This document shows, in pieces, positions 33,420 to 42,062 of a DNA stretch of 64,000 nt. Numbering within the stretch: position 1 is the first letter of the stretch; the number at the start of each line of letters is the position of its first letter. Position numbers and translations under genes: made by a program. Where the stretch lies: assembly GCF_040267685.1 (NCBI RefSeq), contig NZ_CP158367.1, forward strand, positions 992,001 to 1,056,000, written 5' to 3'. Under the pieces are notes generated by a model, which was not told the origin of the DNA, searched no databases, and saw only the letters and a program-made list of their open reading frames with translations. The DNA comes from Proteinivorax tanatarense (GTDB lineage: Bacteria > Bacillota > Proteinivoracia > Proteinivoracales > Proteinivoracaceae).

Positions 33420-35174
33420 TATTTCTATTTTATATTCTTTAATTTTCCTATATAACGTAGCCCTTCCGATACCTAAGACCTTTGCTGCTTGACTGGGCTT
33501 ATAGGTGGTTAAAGCTTTAATGATTTCTTGTTTTTCAAGAGATTTTATAGGTGTTATATCTTTATTATTTGTAATATTTGTAGATGAGTTTAAAAGCCTA
33601 GCCGGTAAATGTTCATGGCTGATGATATGTTCATTACACATATTTACCGCATATTCAATAGTGTTTTCAAGCTCCCTTACATTTCCTGGCCAATTATAAT
33701 TCATGAATATTTCACTTACATTATCATCTATTTGGGTTATGTTTTTTTGTAACCGAAGATTACAATTGATTAGTAAGTGCCTAACTAATGTAAAAATATC
33801 TTTTTTTCGCTCTCTAAGGGGAGGAATGAATATAGGAATCACATTAATTCTATAAAACAAATCATCTCTAAACTCATTTTGTGAGACTTTTCTTTCTAAA
33901 TCTTTATTAGTTGCAGCTATCACTCTTATATCTATGGGAATTAGCGATTTTCCGCCTATCTTTTCTATCATTTTTTCTTGTAGCACTCGCAACAACTTAG
34001 CTTGGAGATGCAATGGCATATCCCCTATTTCATCTAAAAAAACTGTACCTCCATTTGCTAACAGGAATTTACCTGTTTTTCCACCTTTCATTGCTCCTGT
34101 AAAGGCACCCTCTTCATAGCCAAAAAGCTCACTCTCCAATAGTTGTTCAGGGATTGCTGAACAATTTATAGCTATAAAGGGAGCCCCTTTTCGTTCGCTA
34201 TTAAAATGGATAGCTCGGGCAAAAAGTTCTTTGCCAGTTCCACTTTCCCCCTGAATAATTACGCTAGAAGAAGATTGACTAGCTTGCTTTGCCGTATCTT
34301 TTGTTTTGGTAAAAGCATAGCTGTCACCTATTATATCCTCGAAATTTGTGACGATAGTGCCTGTAGCGACATCATTGACAACCCCTAATACATCCGATAA
34401 CTTACTAAAGATAAATACAACACCACATCTTTTTTTGTCTACCGTAATAGTATTAGTATCAAAAATTCCTCTGACGAAATTATTGCAGTGCTGATATATA
34501 AACTCTTTATTTTTGACTTTAAAATTATTTTTTTTGAGTGCCAGAAAAGCATCGTGTCCTATTATATCTTCGATATTTTTAGTTAATATTTCGTGTTGAC
34601 TAATGTTGAAAAGTTGTAATGAACTTTTGTTGTAGCTTAAGATATTACCAGTATGATCTGCTAGAATAATTCCTTTATCAACAGAGTTTAAAACTATCTC
34701 TAGTTTTTGAGCCAATAGTTCAATTTCTTCAAGATTAGTCTGCTCTGTTAACTTGGAGGAGATAAGCTCCGCCATTTTATTTAAAAAGTTCATAAGACTG
34801 CCTTTTTTGTTAACTATTTTTTGCTTTTGTTGTTCATCGAAGGCAATTAAACCAATTACACCAACTATATGCTCATTAACTTTAACAGGGCAACATACTT
34901 CCGCATATTCTTCACAATCCTTAACTGACTCGCATTGCTTACATACTTTGTGCTTACCTGCTTCTTCTATTATAAAACTTTCTTTTGTTTTTAAAGCAAC
35001 ACCAAAAGCAGACTGGGATGATACTTTTTCGCCAGAACGGTTATAGTATCTACCAGTACCAGCTATCCTAACTAAATTGTTGTCTACTACAGTAACGTCT
35101 ACACCCATTACACTTGCAATAGCTTGAGAAATTTTTAAAACGTCAGGAGCAATCTTCATTAACTTCATTAGCAA
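33417..35174 (-). CDS. Sigma-54-dependent activator of cysteine desulfidase (CdsR-like)
   Basis: A 585-residue activator. The N-terminal sensor has a cysteine-rich segment VCKQCESVKDCEEY...VCCPVK (near residues 75-98), suggesting a metal or redox-active ligand site or cysteine sensing. A PAS domain follows (SVDKGIILADHTGNILSYNK), then an AAA+ module with Walker A GESGTGKE (near 308-315), GAFTGA (near 355-360, sigma-54 contact) and the C-terminal Fis-type HTH (SQAAKVLGIGRATLYRKIKE). It is divergent from cysteine desulfidase, which has a -24/-12 promoter. In Clostridioides difficile, CdsR with SigL controls such a gene, so I infer the same role. Confidence 0.88.
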   Translation of the reverse strand: MLMKLMKIAPDVLKISQAIASVMGVDVTVVDNNLVRIAGTGRYYNRSGEKVSSQSAFGVALKTKESFIIEEAGKHKVCKQCESVKDCEEYAEVCCPVKVNEHIVGVIGLIAFDEQQKQKIVNKKGSLMNFLNKMAELISSKLTEQTNLEEIELLAQKLEIVLNSVDKGIILADHTGNILSYNKSSLQLFNISQHEILTKNIEDIIGHDAFLALKKNNFKVKNKEFIYQHCNNFVRGIFDTNTITVDKKRCGVVFIFSKLSDVLGVVNDVATGTIVTNFEDIIGDSYAFTKTKDTAKQASQSSSSVIIQGESGTGKELFARAIHFNSERKGAPFIAINCSAIPEQLLESELFGYEEGAFTGAMKGGKTGKFLLANGGTVFLDEIGDMPLHLQAKLLRVLQEKMIEKIGGKSLIPIDIRVIAATNKDLERKVSQNEFRDDLFYRINVIPIFIPPLRERKKDIFTLVRHLLINCNLRLQKNITQIDDNVSEIFMNYNWPGNVRELENTIEYAVNMCNEHIISHEHLPARLLNSSTNITNNKDITPIKSLEKQEIIKALTTYKPSQAAKVLGIGRATLYRKIKEYKIEI

Positions 35175-35258
35175 ACTCTCCTTATTTAAGAAGTTATGCT
35201 TTTATTATAGCATATTTAAAGCAGAATCACTCTTTAACTTGCGCCGTAGCATAAACAG

Positions 35259-35303
35259 TCTTAAATTGAGACATATTTAACAAAAAATCTCATATTGAGA
35301 CAT
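35259..35303. promoter_or_regulatory. Paired upstream activator sites for the sigma-54 promoter
   Basis: TCTTAAATTGAGACAT (35259-35274) and TCTCATATTGAGACAT (35288-35303) are near-identical direct repeats 29 bp apart. The second contains the inverted repeat TCTCA-TAT-TGAGA. They lie about 95-140 bp upstream of the predicted start near 35400, the usual enhancer distance. They are the likely binding sites of the divergent activator. Confidence 0.75.
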
Positions 35304-35373
35304 TAGAACCATAAAAATAATCACTAGGATTTTAATGGTTTGAATAAACCCTATTATAAAGGGCTTTTTACAG

Positions 35374-35390
35374 TTGGCCTAAAAATTGCT
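35374..35390 (+). promoter_or_regulatory. Sigma-54 (-24/-12) promoter
   Basis: TTGGCCTAAAAATTGCT has GG and GC exactly 12 bp apart, matching the SigL consensus TGGCAC-N5-TTGC in both conserved blocks. Predicted start near 35400, 27 bp before the coding start at 35427. Its position rules out the far-upstream TTG at 35340 as a start. Confidence 0.85.
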
Positions 35391-35426
35391 ATACCTTTAA
35401 GTAACATGTTTTTTGGAGGGGAAACT

Positions 35427-36710
35427 ATGAATTTACAGCAAAATATAATAGATAAACTTAAAAGGGAAGTGGCACCGGTAACTGGATGTACAGAGCCAGT
35501 GGCAGTTGCATTGGCTTGTGCAAAAGCACGAGAGCTTTTAGATAGTAACCTTATAGAAAAAGTTAGTATTAAATTAAGTCCTAATGTTTATAAAAATGGA
35601 TTAGCAGTTGGGGTGCCTCATACTGGGGAAGTGGGACTTAACATAGCCGCAGCTTTAGGATTGGTAGCATGTAAAAGTTCCCACAGCTTAGCGCTGCTAA
35701 ACACAGTGAAAAATAAAGATGTCGTTAGAGCAAAAGAATTTTTGAAAAATAACAATATAAAAATAGCTATCGAAGATATCGATGAAAAAGTATATGTTAA
35801 GGTAGAGTTGTCTTCAAAATGCGCCAGTTCAACAGCTATAATTCAAGGGGCTCATGACAATTTTGTTTATTTAGAGCAGAACGGAAATACTTTAAAAGAG
35901 CGGTTGTCTCAAAATGAGAATAAAATAAGTAAAAAAGATTGTATTTACAATGAAAAAATAAGCAATATTATAACTGCTATTGAAAGTGTACAGCTAAGTG
36001 AGATTCAATTTCTATTAGAAGGGATTTCTATGAATAAAAAAGTAGCTGCATATGGTTTGAAAAATAAATGTGGCATGGGAGTTGGATATACCTTAAACTC
36101 ATACCTTAAAGATGGTATGTTAAGTGATGATGTTATTGCTCATGCTGAAAGGCTAACAGCTGCCGCTTCTGATGCTCGCATGTCTGGTGTTACCCTGCCT
36201 GTTATGACAAGTAATGGAAGTGGAAATAATGGATTAACAGCTATCTTGCCAATTGTGGCCTACCAAGAAAAAATTGATGTTACAGAGGAAAAATTAGCTA
36301 AAGCATTGGCCATAAGCCATATTTTAAATAGCTATGTAAAACATTACATCGGTCGACTGTCACCAATATGCGGCTGTGGGGTAGCAGCAGGTCTTGGAGC
36401 AGGTGCAGCAATAACTTGGTTGATGGATGGGACTATTAAACAGATAGAAGGAACAATACAAAATATTCTTGGAGATATATGTGGTATGATTTGCGATGGG
36501 GCGAAGGTGGGTTGTGCTCTTAAACTATCCACTTCAGCTACAATAGCTGTAAAATCAGCTCTTTTAGCAAGTAAGGATCAAATAATACCAGCAGGTAACG
36601 GAATAGTAGGAAAAACTCCAGAACAAACAATTAGAAATTTGCGGGATTTAGCAAACAAGGGGATGGAAGGCGCTGACGCTACTATTATAGCAGCTATGTT
36701 ACCGAAATAA
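35427..36710 (+). CDS. cyuA: L-cysteine desulfidase (CyuA/CdsB family, UPF0597)
   Basis: A 427-residue serine-dehydratase-alpha-like enzyme. The N-terminal PVTGCTEPVAVALACAKA (Cys21) and C-terminal PICGCGVAAGLGAG and GMICDGAKVGC carry the cysteines that hold the 4Fe-4S cluster in this family. It converts L-cysteine to pyruvate, sulfide and ammonia. ATG 35427 has GGAGGGG at 6 bp and follows the sigma-54 promoter. The divergent regulator at 33417 is its probable activator. It is a likely source of sulfide or energy in amino-acid fermentation. Confidence 0.93.
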   Translation: MNLQQNIIDKLKREVAPVTGCTEPVAVALACAKARELLDSNLIEKVSIKLSPNVYKNGLAVGVPHTGEVGLNIAAALGLVACKSSHSLALLNTVKNKDVVRAKEFLKNNNIKIAIEDIDEKVYVKVELSSKCASSTAIIQGAHDNFVYLEQNGNTLKERLSQNENKISKKDCIYNEKISNIITAIESVQLSEIQFLLEGISMNKKVAAYGLKNKCGMGVGYTLNSYLKDGMLSDDVIAHAERLTAAASDARMSGVTLPVMTSNGSGNNGLTAILPIVAYQEKIDVTEEKLAKALAISHILNSYVKHYIGRLSPICGCGVAAGLGAGAAITWLMDGTIKQIEGTIQNILGDICGMICDGAKVGCALKLSTSATIAVKSALLASKDQIIPAGNGIVGKTPEQTIRNLRDLANKGMEGADATIIAAMLPK

Positions 36711-36730
36711 AGTTTTAACCATTATTGACA

Positions 36731-36769
36731 TAAAAAATCTAAAGTCTTGTTGTGACTTTAGATTTTTTA
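36731..36769 (+). terminator. Terminator of cyuA
   Basis: AAAAAATCTAAAGTC pairs with GACTTTAGATTTTTT around TTGTTGT. Confidence 0.88.
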
Positions 36770-37214
36770 TATTTACTTTTATTTTTCTTTCAACCTTAAA
36801 AAACACAAAAAATAGAAGGACAGACTGGTAAATTTACAGAGGTCATTGGTCGATTTTAACCTCCTAAACAAAAATGTCTCAGTAAGCAACCACCCAAAAC
36901 TCTTCGCCTTTGGTACAGAGCGACATTCTACAATGCAATTGTGGAGTGATTGTTTATATAAAACTGTAATCAGGTTTTATATAGTTTACTTTTCCTTTAG
37001 GAAGAACTTTTAAAATATTTCACTTTATCTATATTGATGAATAACAGTATAGAAATTGTTCTTTAAATACATAAAAGTTGTATTTTTTTATTATTATATT
37101 GGAAAATATAAACTAAACTCCTCTTAAACAAAGACAAAAAACAATTTTAATGTTATAATTCCTAAAAAGGTTAACGGCAAGGGTGGGCAAATAAAGGAAA
37201 GGAGAGGTTTTGTT
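36770..37214. other. Intergenic region with the PRD-regulator promoter
   Basis: Nothing coding is seen. AAGACA (37131-37136), a 17-bp spacer and TATAAT (37154-37159) form a probable promoter. GGAGAGG at 37201-37207 is the ribosome site of the next gene. The segment 36780-37080 is AT-rich without recognisable repeats. Confidence 0.5.
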
Positions 37215-38675
37215 TTGAAAGAACGAGATAAAAGTATACTTAATTTTATTATAGATAATGGCAGCGCTGGCCTTTATGAAATGCTAAAGCTATTTGAGAT
37301 TTCAAGAAGAACATTATATTACAGTATTAGCAACATTAATAGGGATATTCAAAGGGCAGGAGAAATTAAAAGAGTGGAAGGGAAGTTTAAATTTATAGGT
37401 GATTCAACAAAATTAGAGGAGATTTTAAGCAATGAAGATAAAGATTTTTTAGACTATCAGTCAAGGAGAAATTACATACTAAAAAAAATAATACTAGGAG
37501 AAGATCTGACTATAGAAAATGCGGCTAGTTTTATGGCAGTAAGTAAAAACTTGGTTGTTCAAACCCTTACAGACTTGAAAAATGAACTACATCATCAAAA
37601 ACTGAGCTTGGCCTATGAAGGAAGGTACTTAATTCGTGGTGATGAACTAAAGATTAGAGAGCTTTTTATTCACATAATTAGTGCAGAGGATTTTAATGGA
37701 AGATTAGAAAATAACCGCATCAAAGAATTTGACCAAAGACATGATTTGCAGCTTACAGATCCGTCAAAATACCAGCTGCTTCAAGTGTTAAATTTATTAG
37801 AATATCGAATTTCAATTAACTCAGAATTAGAAAAATATAAGTTTGAGGAAGAGGCAAAGGTTAAAAGTTATTACAAAGACATACAAAATTTAACTACCAC
37901 TAATTTGAACTCAAAAGATAGGGCTTTTTTAACTATTTATATTTGCTCTCTATCTAGTCTAAAGCCTCAAGGTGATCCTAGTCAAATAAATAGGCTGGTA
38001 AAAAAGATAACTACACATTTTGAGTTTAGAGCAAATATAAAGATAAAAAACAAAGAGCAATTTGAACAGATATTAGAAAGACACTTTTTGTACTCTTTTA
38101 ACAGAATTAAATATCAAATCCCAGTTTATAACCCGTTGTTGCTAGAAATTAAAAACAAGTATAAAGAAACTTATAACCTAACAGAAGCAATTATAACAGA
38201 TACAAAAGTATTTCCCGAATTAGAAGGAATCAGAGAGGAAGAAATTGCCTACATAAGCACATATTTTGGATATCATCTAAAAAAGCAGCAAAGAGATCAG
38301 CAATCGAAAAAACAAAAGGTTTTGATAGTAGGTAATCAAGGGTCAGCTATTTCTAAAGCATTAGAGTACCAAATAAAAGACAATTTTCCCTTTGTAGATG
38401 TAGTAGCTTCGGTTTCTCCAAAAGAAGTAAGCCATTATGCAGAGCAATGTCATCGTATTATATCTACTATTCCGATGACTAAACATGATAATGTTATAGT
38501 AGTTAATCCAATACTCACAGATGATGACCTTGAATTGCTGATGGAGGAATTATCGAGGTTTGCATTAAACACTAACTTCAATATAGAAACTTTAATGGAT
38601 ATAATTAAGGAAAATGCTACAGTCCACGATGAAGACAAACTAAAAAAGCAAATAATGGAGAAACTCCTAAGCTAA
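37215..38675 (+). CDS. BglG/MtlR-like transcription regulator with degenerate PRD and EIIB modules
   Basis: A 486-residue protein. The N-terminal HTH (YEMLKLFEISRRTLYYSISN) and a second one (IENAASFMAVSKNLVVQTLT) resemble the HTH_11/Mga-type pair of PTS-linked activators. The middle of about 200 residues is a helical PRD-like region. The C-terminal KVLIVGNQGSAISKALEYQI is the fold start of a PTS EIIB-like domain, but the usual phosphorylated cysteine is replaced by Asn/Gly. It therefore probably lacks that control site. TTG start with GGAGAGG at 7 bp. No PTS genes lie next to it. Confidence 0.78.
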   Translation: MKERDKSILNFIIDNGSAGLYEMLKLFEISRRTLYYSISNINRDIQRAGEIKRVEGKFKFIGDSTKLEEILSNEDKDFLDYQSRRNYILKKIILGEDLTIENAASFMAVSKNLVVQTLTDLKNELHHQKLSLAYEGRYLIRGDELKIRELFIHIISAEDFNGRLENNRIKEFDQRHDLQLTDPSKYQLLQVLNLLEYRISINSELEKYKFEEEAKVKSYYKDIQNLTTTNLNSKDRAFLTIYICSLSSLKPQGDPSQINRLVKKITTHFEFRANIKIKNKEQFEQILERHFLYSFNRIKYQIPVYNPLLLEIKNKYKETYNLTEAIITDTKVFPELEGIREEEIAYISTYFGYHLKKQQRDQQSKKQKVLIVGNQGSAISKALEYQIKDNFPFVDVVASVSPKEVSHYAEQCHRIISTIPMTKHDNVIVVNPILTDDDLELLMEELSRFALNTNFNIETLMDIIKENATVHDEDKLKKQIMEKLLS

Positions 38676-38789
38676 GAATTATGCAGCTACAAGAAAATAT
38701 AAGAAAGCCTTAAAACCAAAGCTGATAATATTAAAGCGTAATCATAGACAACAACATAAGTAAAAGTAAAAGAAAAAATACAACTACCT

Positions 38790-39060
38790 CAAAAAAGTAG
38801 TGGCCGACCACAGTGTAGATATACCAATAAGACTTCCAACCCAAAATTAAAAATCATTTAAAGAAACACAAGAAGTAATAGATAAAAACCTTTCCCTCAA
38901 AGAGGTAGTGGCCGAACACCGTGTCGGCCAAGGCAACAAATACCCACTCAAGCAAGACTTCCAACCCAAAATAAAAAATCATTTAAAGAAACACAAGAAG
39001 TAATAGATAAAAACCTTTCCCTCAAAGAGGTAGTGGCCGAACACCGTGTCGGCCAAAGAC
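38790..39060. repeat. Tandem hairpin repeats, three copies
   Basis: The core TGGCCGAMCACMGTGT begins at 38801, 38909 and 39034 (spacings 108 and 125 bp). Copies two and three carry the complete palindrome TGGCCGAACACCGTGTCGGC and the preceding CCTTTCCCTCAAAGAGGTAG. Between copies is a common ACTTCCAACCCAAAAT and AAATCATTTAAAGAAACACA. Same hairpin family as 31985-32245 and 40235-40560. Confidence 0.85.
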
Positions 39061-39118
39061 AACAAATACCCTCAAAAAATAACTTCCTATCCAACCATCC
39101 ACCATCTTCTATCCAACT

Positions 39119-39151
39119 AAAAAAGTCGGCGAAATCGCCGACTTTTTTATT
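39119..39151. terminator. Bidirectional terminator
   Basis: AAAAAAGTCGGCGA and TCGCCGACTTTTTT form a nearly perfect hairpin. It serves the catalase gene, which ends at 39150 on the minus strand. Confidence 0.88.
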
Positions 39152-40058
39152 ACCCCATTTTATTCTTTTGATCTTGATTACTCTTCATATGCCCATCTTG
39201 TTGAACGCTGTTCATCTGTTTATCTTGAGTTTGACCAGAACCTTGTTGTTGGCTATTCTGCTGTTGACTTTGCTGATTTTGTTGCTGGCCCTGTTGCTGT
39301 TGCATTAAATTGCCATGCTGGGTATGCTGACCTTCTTGGAAAATCTGAGAACCTTGTTGAGTCTGCCCTTGCTGTTCCATAGCATGAGCAGGTTCCTGAA
39401 AACTTGGATGTTCAGGATGCCCAGTTTCAAAGTATTTACCTGGAGTTGATAAGTCAAAGTAAAGCCTAGCTTGCTCATCTACACCAAAGTCCATATTAGA
39501 ACCAGTTTCTTGAACCTTCTGGAATGCCTGTCTAAACAGAGCGTTATGAGCTTCTTCACGGTTAAGAAGGAAGTCGATGGTGTTTTTGACATGCTTGTCG
39601 TCAATTTGACGATAAAGCATCTCATAAACAACCTTAGCCCTCTGCTCAGCTGCTATATTAGATAAAAGATCCGCCGGTAAGTCTCCGGTAACATTTACAT
39701 AACCAGCAGTCCAAGGGAAACCAGAAGCGTTGGTTAACTGAGGAGCCAGCCCTGTCATAGTATGAGCTTCAATAGAACCTGCACTTACTTGATTAACATC
39801 GGGTTTGTCGCCGTTTAAAAGGTTGATAGTTTCTGCAACCATTTCCATATGACTTAACTCTTCAGCACCAATATCCAAAAACAAATCCTTAATTTCAGGA
39901 TCTTTAATTCTAAAACTTTGACTGATATACTGCATAGCAGCTTTTAGCTCACCTTGTCCTCCACCAAGCTGCTCAAGCATCATAGCAGCGTAAGTTGGGT
40001 TTGGCTTTTCCACTTTTACTTCAAAATTATTTAACATGTGTTTTTCATGTTTAAACAA
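39150..40058 (-). CDS. Manganese catalase family protein (KatN/CotJC-like) with Gln-rich tail
   Basis: A 302-residue ferritin-fold protein. The di-metal ligands fit GAEELSHMEM and NREEAHNALF (Glu-X2-His pairs) and an upstream Glu in MLEQLGGGQGELKAAMQY. The first about 215 residues form the catalase fold; the C-terminal tail (about residues 225-302) is a low-complexity Gln/Ser/His stretch. It removes hydrogen peroxide and in spore formers may be part of the coat (CotJC type). TTG start at 40058 with AGGAGG 9 bp upstream. The leader region contains short simple repeats. Confidence 0.9.
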   Translation of the reverse strand: MFKHEKHMLNNFEVKVEKPNPTYAAMMLEQLGGGQGELKAAMQYISQSFRIKDPEIKDLFLDIGAEELSHMEMVAETINLLNGDKPDVNQVSAGSIEAHTMTGLAPQLTNASGFPWTAGYVNVTGDLPADLLSNIAAEQRAKVVYEMLYRQIDDKHVKNTIDFLLNREEAHNALFRQAFQKVQETGSNMDFGVDEQARLYFDLSTPGKYFETGHPEHPSFQEPAHAMEQQGQTQQGSQIFQEGQHTQHGNLMQQQQGQQQNQQSQQQNSQQQGSGQTQDKQMNSVQQDGHMKSNQDQKNKMG

Positions 40059-40157
40059 AGAAGAAAACCTCCTTTTAATTTTAAGTTTTCTCCTTAATAT
40101 TGTTTGCAGTTTTAAGCAAAACTAATAAAATTAAAATTTCCTTTTGTTTGAAAAAAA

Positions 40158-40234
40158 TGAAATGAAATGAAATGAAATGAAATGAAATGAAAGCAGAAAG
40201 CAGAAAGCAGAAAGCAGAAAGCAGAAAGCAGAAA
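40158..40234. repeat. Simple sequence repeats: TGAAA x7 then GCAGAAA x6
   Basis: TGAAA occurs seven times in a row (40158-40192), directly followed by GCAGAAA six times (40193-40234). They lie 100-180 bp upstream of the catalase start. Partial GCAGAAAGTAGAAAGTAGAA versions occur at 40339 and 40473, inside the tandem repeats. Such tracts are prone to slippage. Confidence 0.95.
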
Positions 40235-40560
40235 TGTTACCCTCAAAAATAGTAGTGGCCGCGCCTCTGTGCCGGCCAAGGGCAAAGATGGCTTCACCAA
40301 ATACACGCCGTCAGAAATGACAAACCCTCAACGCAAATAAGCAGAAAGTAGAAAGTAGAAAGCAGAAATGTTTCCCTCAAAAATAGTAGTGGCCGCGCCT
40401 CTGTGCCGGCCAAGGGCAAAGATGGCTTCACCAAATACACGCCGTCAGAAATGACAAACCCTCAACGCAAATAAGCAGAAAGTAGAAAGTAGAAAGTAAA
40501 AATGTTTCCCTCAAAAATAGTAGTGGCCGCGCCTCTGTGCCGGCCAAGGCCTAAGATGGC
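40235..40560. repeat. Tandem repeat, unit 134 bp, three copies
   Basis: GGCCGCGCCTCTGTGCCGGC begins at 40257, 40391 and 40525, exactly 134 bp apart. Each unit reads CCCTCAAAAATAGTAGT, the hairpin, CAAGGGCAAAGATGGCTTCA and a CAGAAAGTAGAAAGTAG tail. The first two copies are virtually identical. Confidence 0.92.
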
Positions 40561-41203
40561 TACCGCGACTAATCCAATTTATAACTTTTAAAATCGAATA
40601 TTGATAAAAAATTAAAAACATTATAACATATCCCTAGAAGGTGAAACCGAAGCAGAGTTTTTCCCACATTTACGGGACGCTACCCATCATGTAGCTCATT
40701 TCGCAATGTTTACCATGGCGAAATCAGTCCCATGCCAGATAACGGTTAGCAAATATTGTTGGCAAACAAATTATAAAGGAGTGTTGCAATTGAAATTAGC
40801 TATTTTGGTTCTTATATTAGTAACTACTAACAGGGGGTCAAATAATGAAGCTGAATTCCCTTATACATCGTAGCAGGTAATTCATTGCCTGCGGATATGA
40901 AACTCCCAAATGACACCAACTTCATCTAGCTATCATGGCATATATATAGCCTTAAATCTCCCTATACCGATAGATAATGAAATAACTTATCTCATTTTAT
41001 CAGTAACTACATTAAACCTACGCAAGGTTAAAAAAGTGAATCCATTAGAACAAACATGTTAGCCTAGTTGATACAGGGTAAAACCTATTAAAAAAGTTGC
41101 CGCACGCAGACTTGCACCACTACAACATCAAAAAGCTACACTTATGGCTACCATAACTACCCAACTATTTTTTATTCAAAAATACAAAGGAAGGAGACAA
41201 ACA
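40561..41203. other. Intergenic region with gene remnant and hairpin repeat
   Basis: TTG 40790 with AAAGGAGTG starts a 27-codon frame (KLAILVLILVTTNRGS...) that ends inside a GCAGGTAATTCATTGCCTGC hairpin (40873-40892). It may be a signal-peptide-encoding gene start cut off by the repeat. The rest, including 40900-41140, shows no gene. The ribosome site AAGGAGAC at 41190-41198 belongs to the sirtuin. Confidence 0.4.
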
Positions 41204-41932
41204 ATGAAACTACAAAAACTAAAAAAACTCATAAAAGAAAGTAACAATATCGTCTTCTTTGGGGGGGCTGGTGTTTCCACCGAAAGTGGCATCCCTGATT
41301 TTAGATCGGCTCAAGGCATCCACAATAGTGATTCAGGATTTGGATATTCTCCTGAAGAAATATTAAGCTATTCATTTTTCACAAAACACCCAGATATATT
41401 TTATAAGTTTTACAAAGACAAAATAATCCATAGAGATGCTAAACCAAACCCCGCTCACCAGACTCTAGCTAAACTAGAACAACAAGGTAAACTAAAGGCA
41501 GTAATCACTCAAAATGTAGATGCCCTTCACCAAAAGGCTGGAAGTAAAAATGTTCTAGAGCTCCACGGATCCATATATAGAAATCATTGCTTAAAATGTG
41601 ATAAATACCATAGCTTGGACTATATAATAAAAGCAAGAGCAACTCCTGAGTGCCAAAGCTGTCAAGGTATAATCAAGCCAGATGTTACGTTGTACGAAGA
41701 AAGCCTTAATATGGATATAATAGAAAAAGCTATCACATATATATCCAAAGCAGACATGCTAATAGTAGGGGGAACATCCTTGACAGTTTATCCAGCAGCT
41801 CACTTAATCGAGTATTACCAAGGAAATAAGCTTGTAGTGATAAACAAGCATCACACTCAATATGATTGGAAAGCTTTTTTGTGTATTAACAAAGGGATAG
41901 GAGATGTTTTCAAAAAAGTGCTAGATAGCTAG
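41204..41932 (+). CDS. cobB: Sir2-family NAD-dependent protein deacylase
   Basis: A 242-residue sirtuin. NAD-binding residues FFGGAGVSTESGIPDFRS (18-35), TQNVDALHQKAG (near 106-117) and the catalytic His in LELHGS are all present. A zinc ribbon follows (CLKCDKYH...CQSCQG), with later GTSLTVYPA. It removes acyl groups from lysines using NAD+. ATG 41204 is preferred over the upstream ATG at 41144 because AAGGAGAC is 6 bp before it and family members start here. It may share a transcript with the following beta-helix gene. Confidence 0.94.
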   Translation: MKLQKLKKLIKESNNIVFFGGAGVSTESGIPDFRSAQGIHNSDSGFGYSPEEILSYSFFTKHPDIFYKFYKDKIIHRDAKPNPAHQTLAKLEQQGKLKAVITQNVDALHQKAGSKNVLELHGSIYRNHCLKCDKYHSLDYIIKARATPECQSCQGIIKPDVTLYEESLNMDIIEKAITYISKADMLIVGGTSLTVYPAAHLIEYYQGNKLVVINKHHTQYDWKAFLCINKGIGDVFKKVLDS

Positions 41933-42062
41933 GGTATAAATTTTTACTGTAAGGCCTAGATGGGAAAGCTATACGAATATGCCTAATCATACAGATATGG
42001 AATGTAACCTGGACTTATTTTATTCATACTATAAATTAAGTAATATAGGGGAGTTGAATAAT

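Noticed and set aside
40158-40560. CRISPR-like array
   Set aside because: Microsatellites and three near-identical 134-bp units; no spacers.
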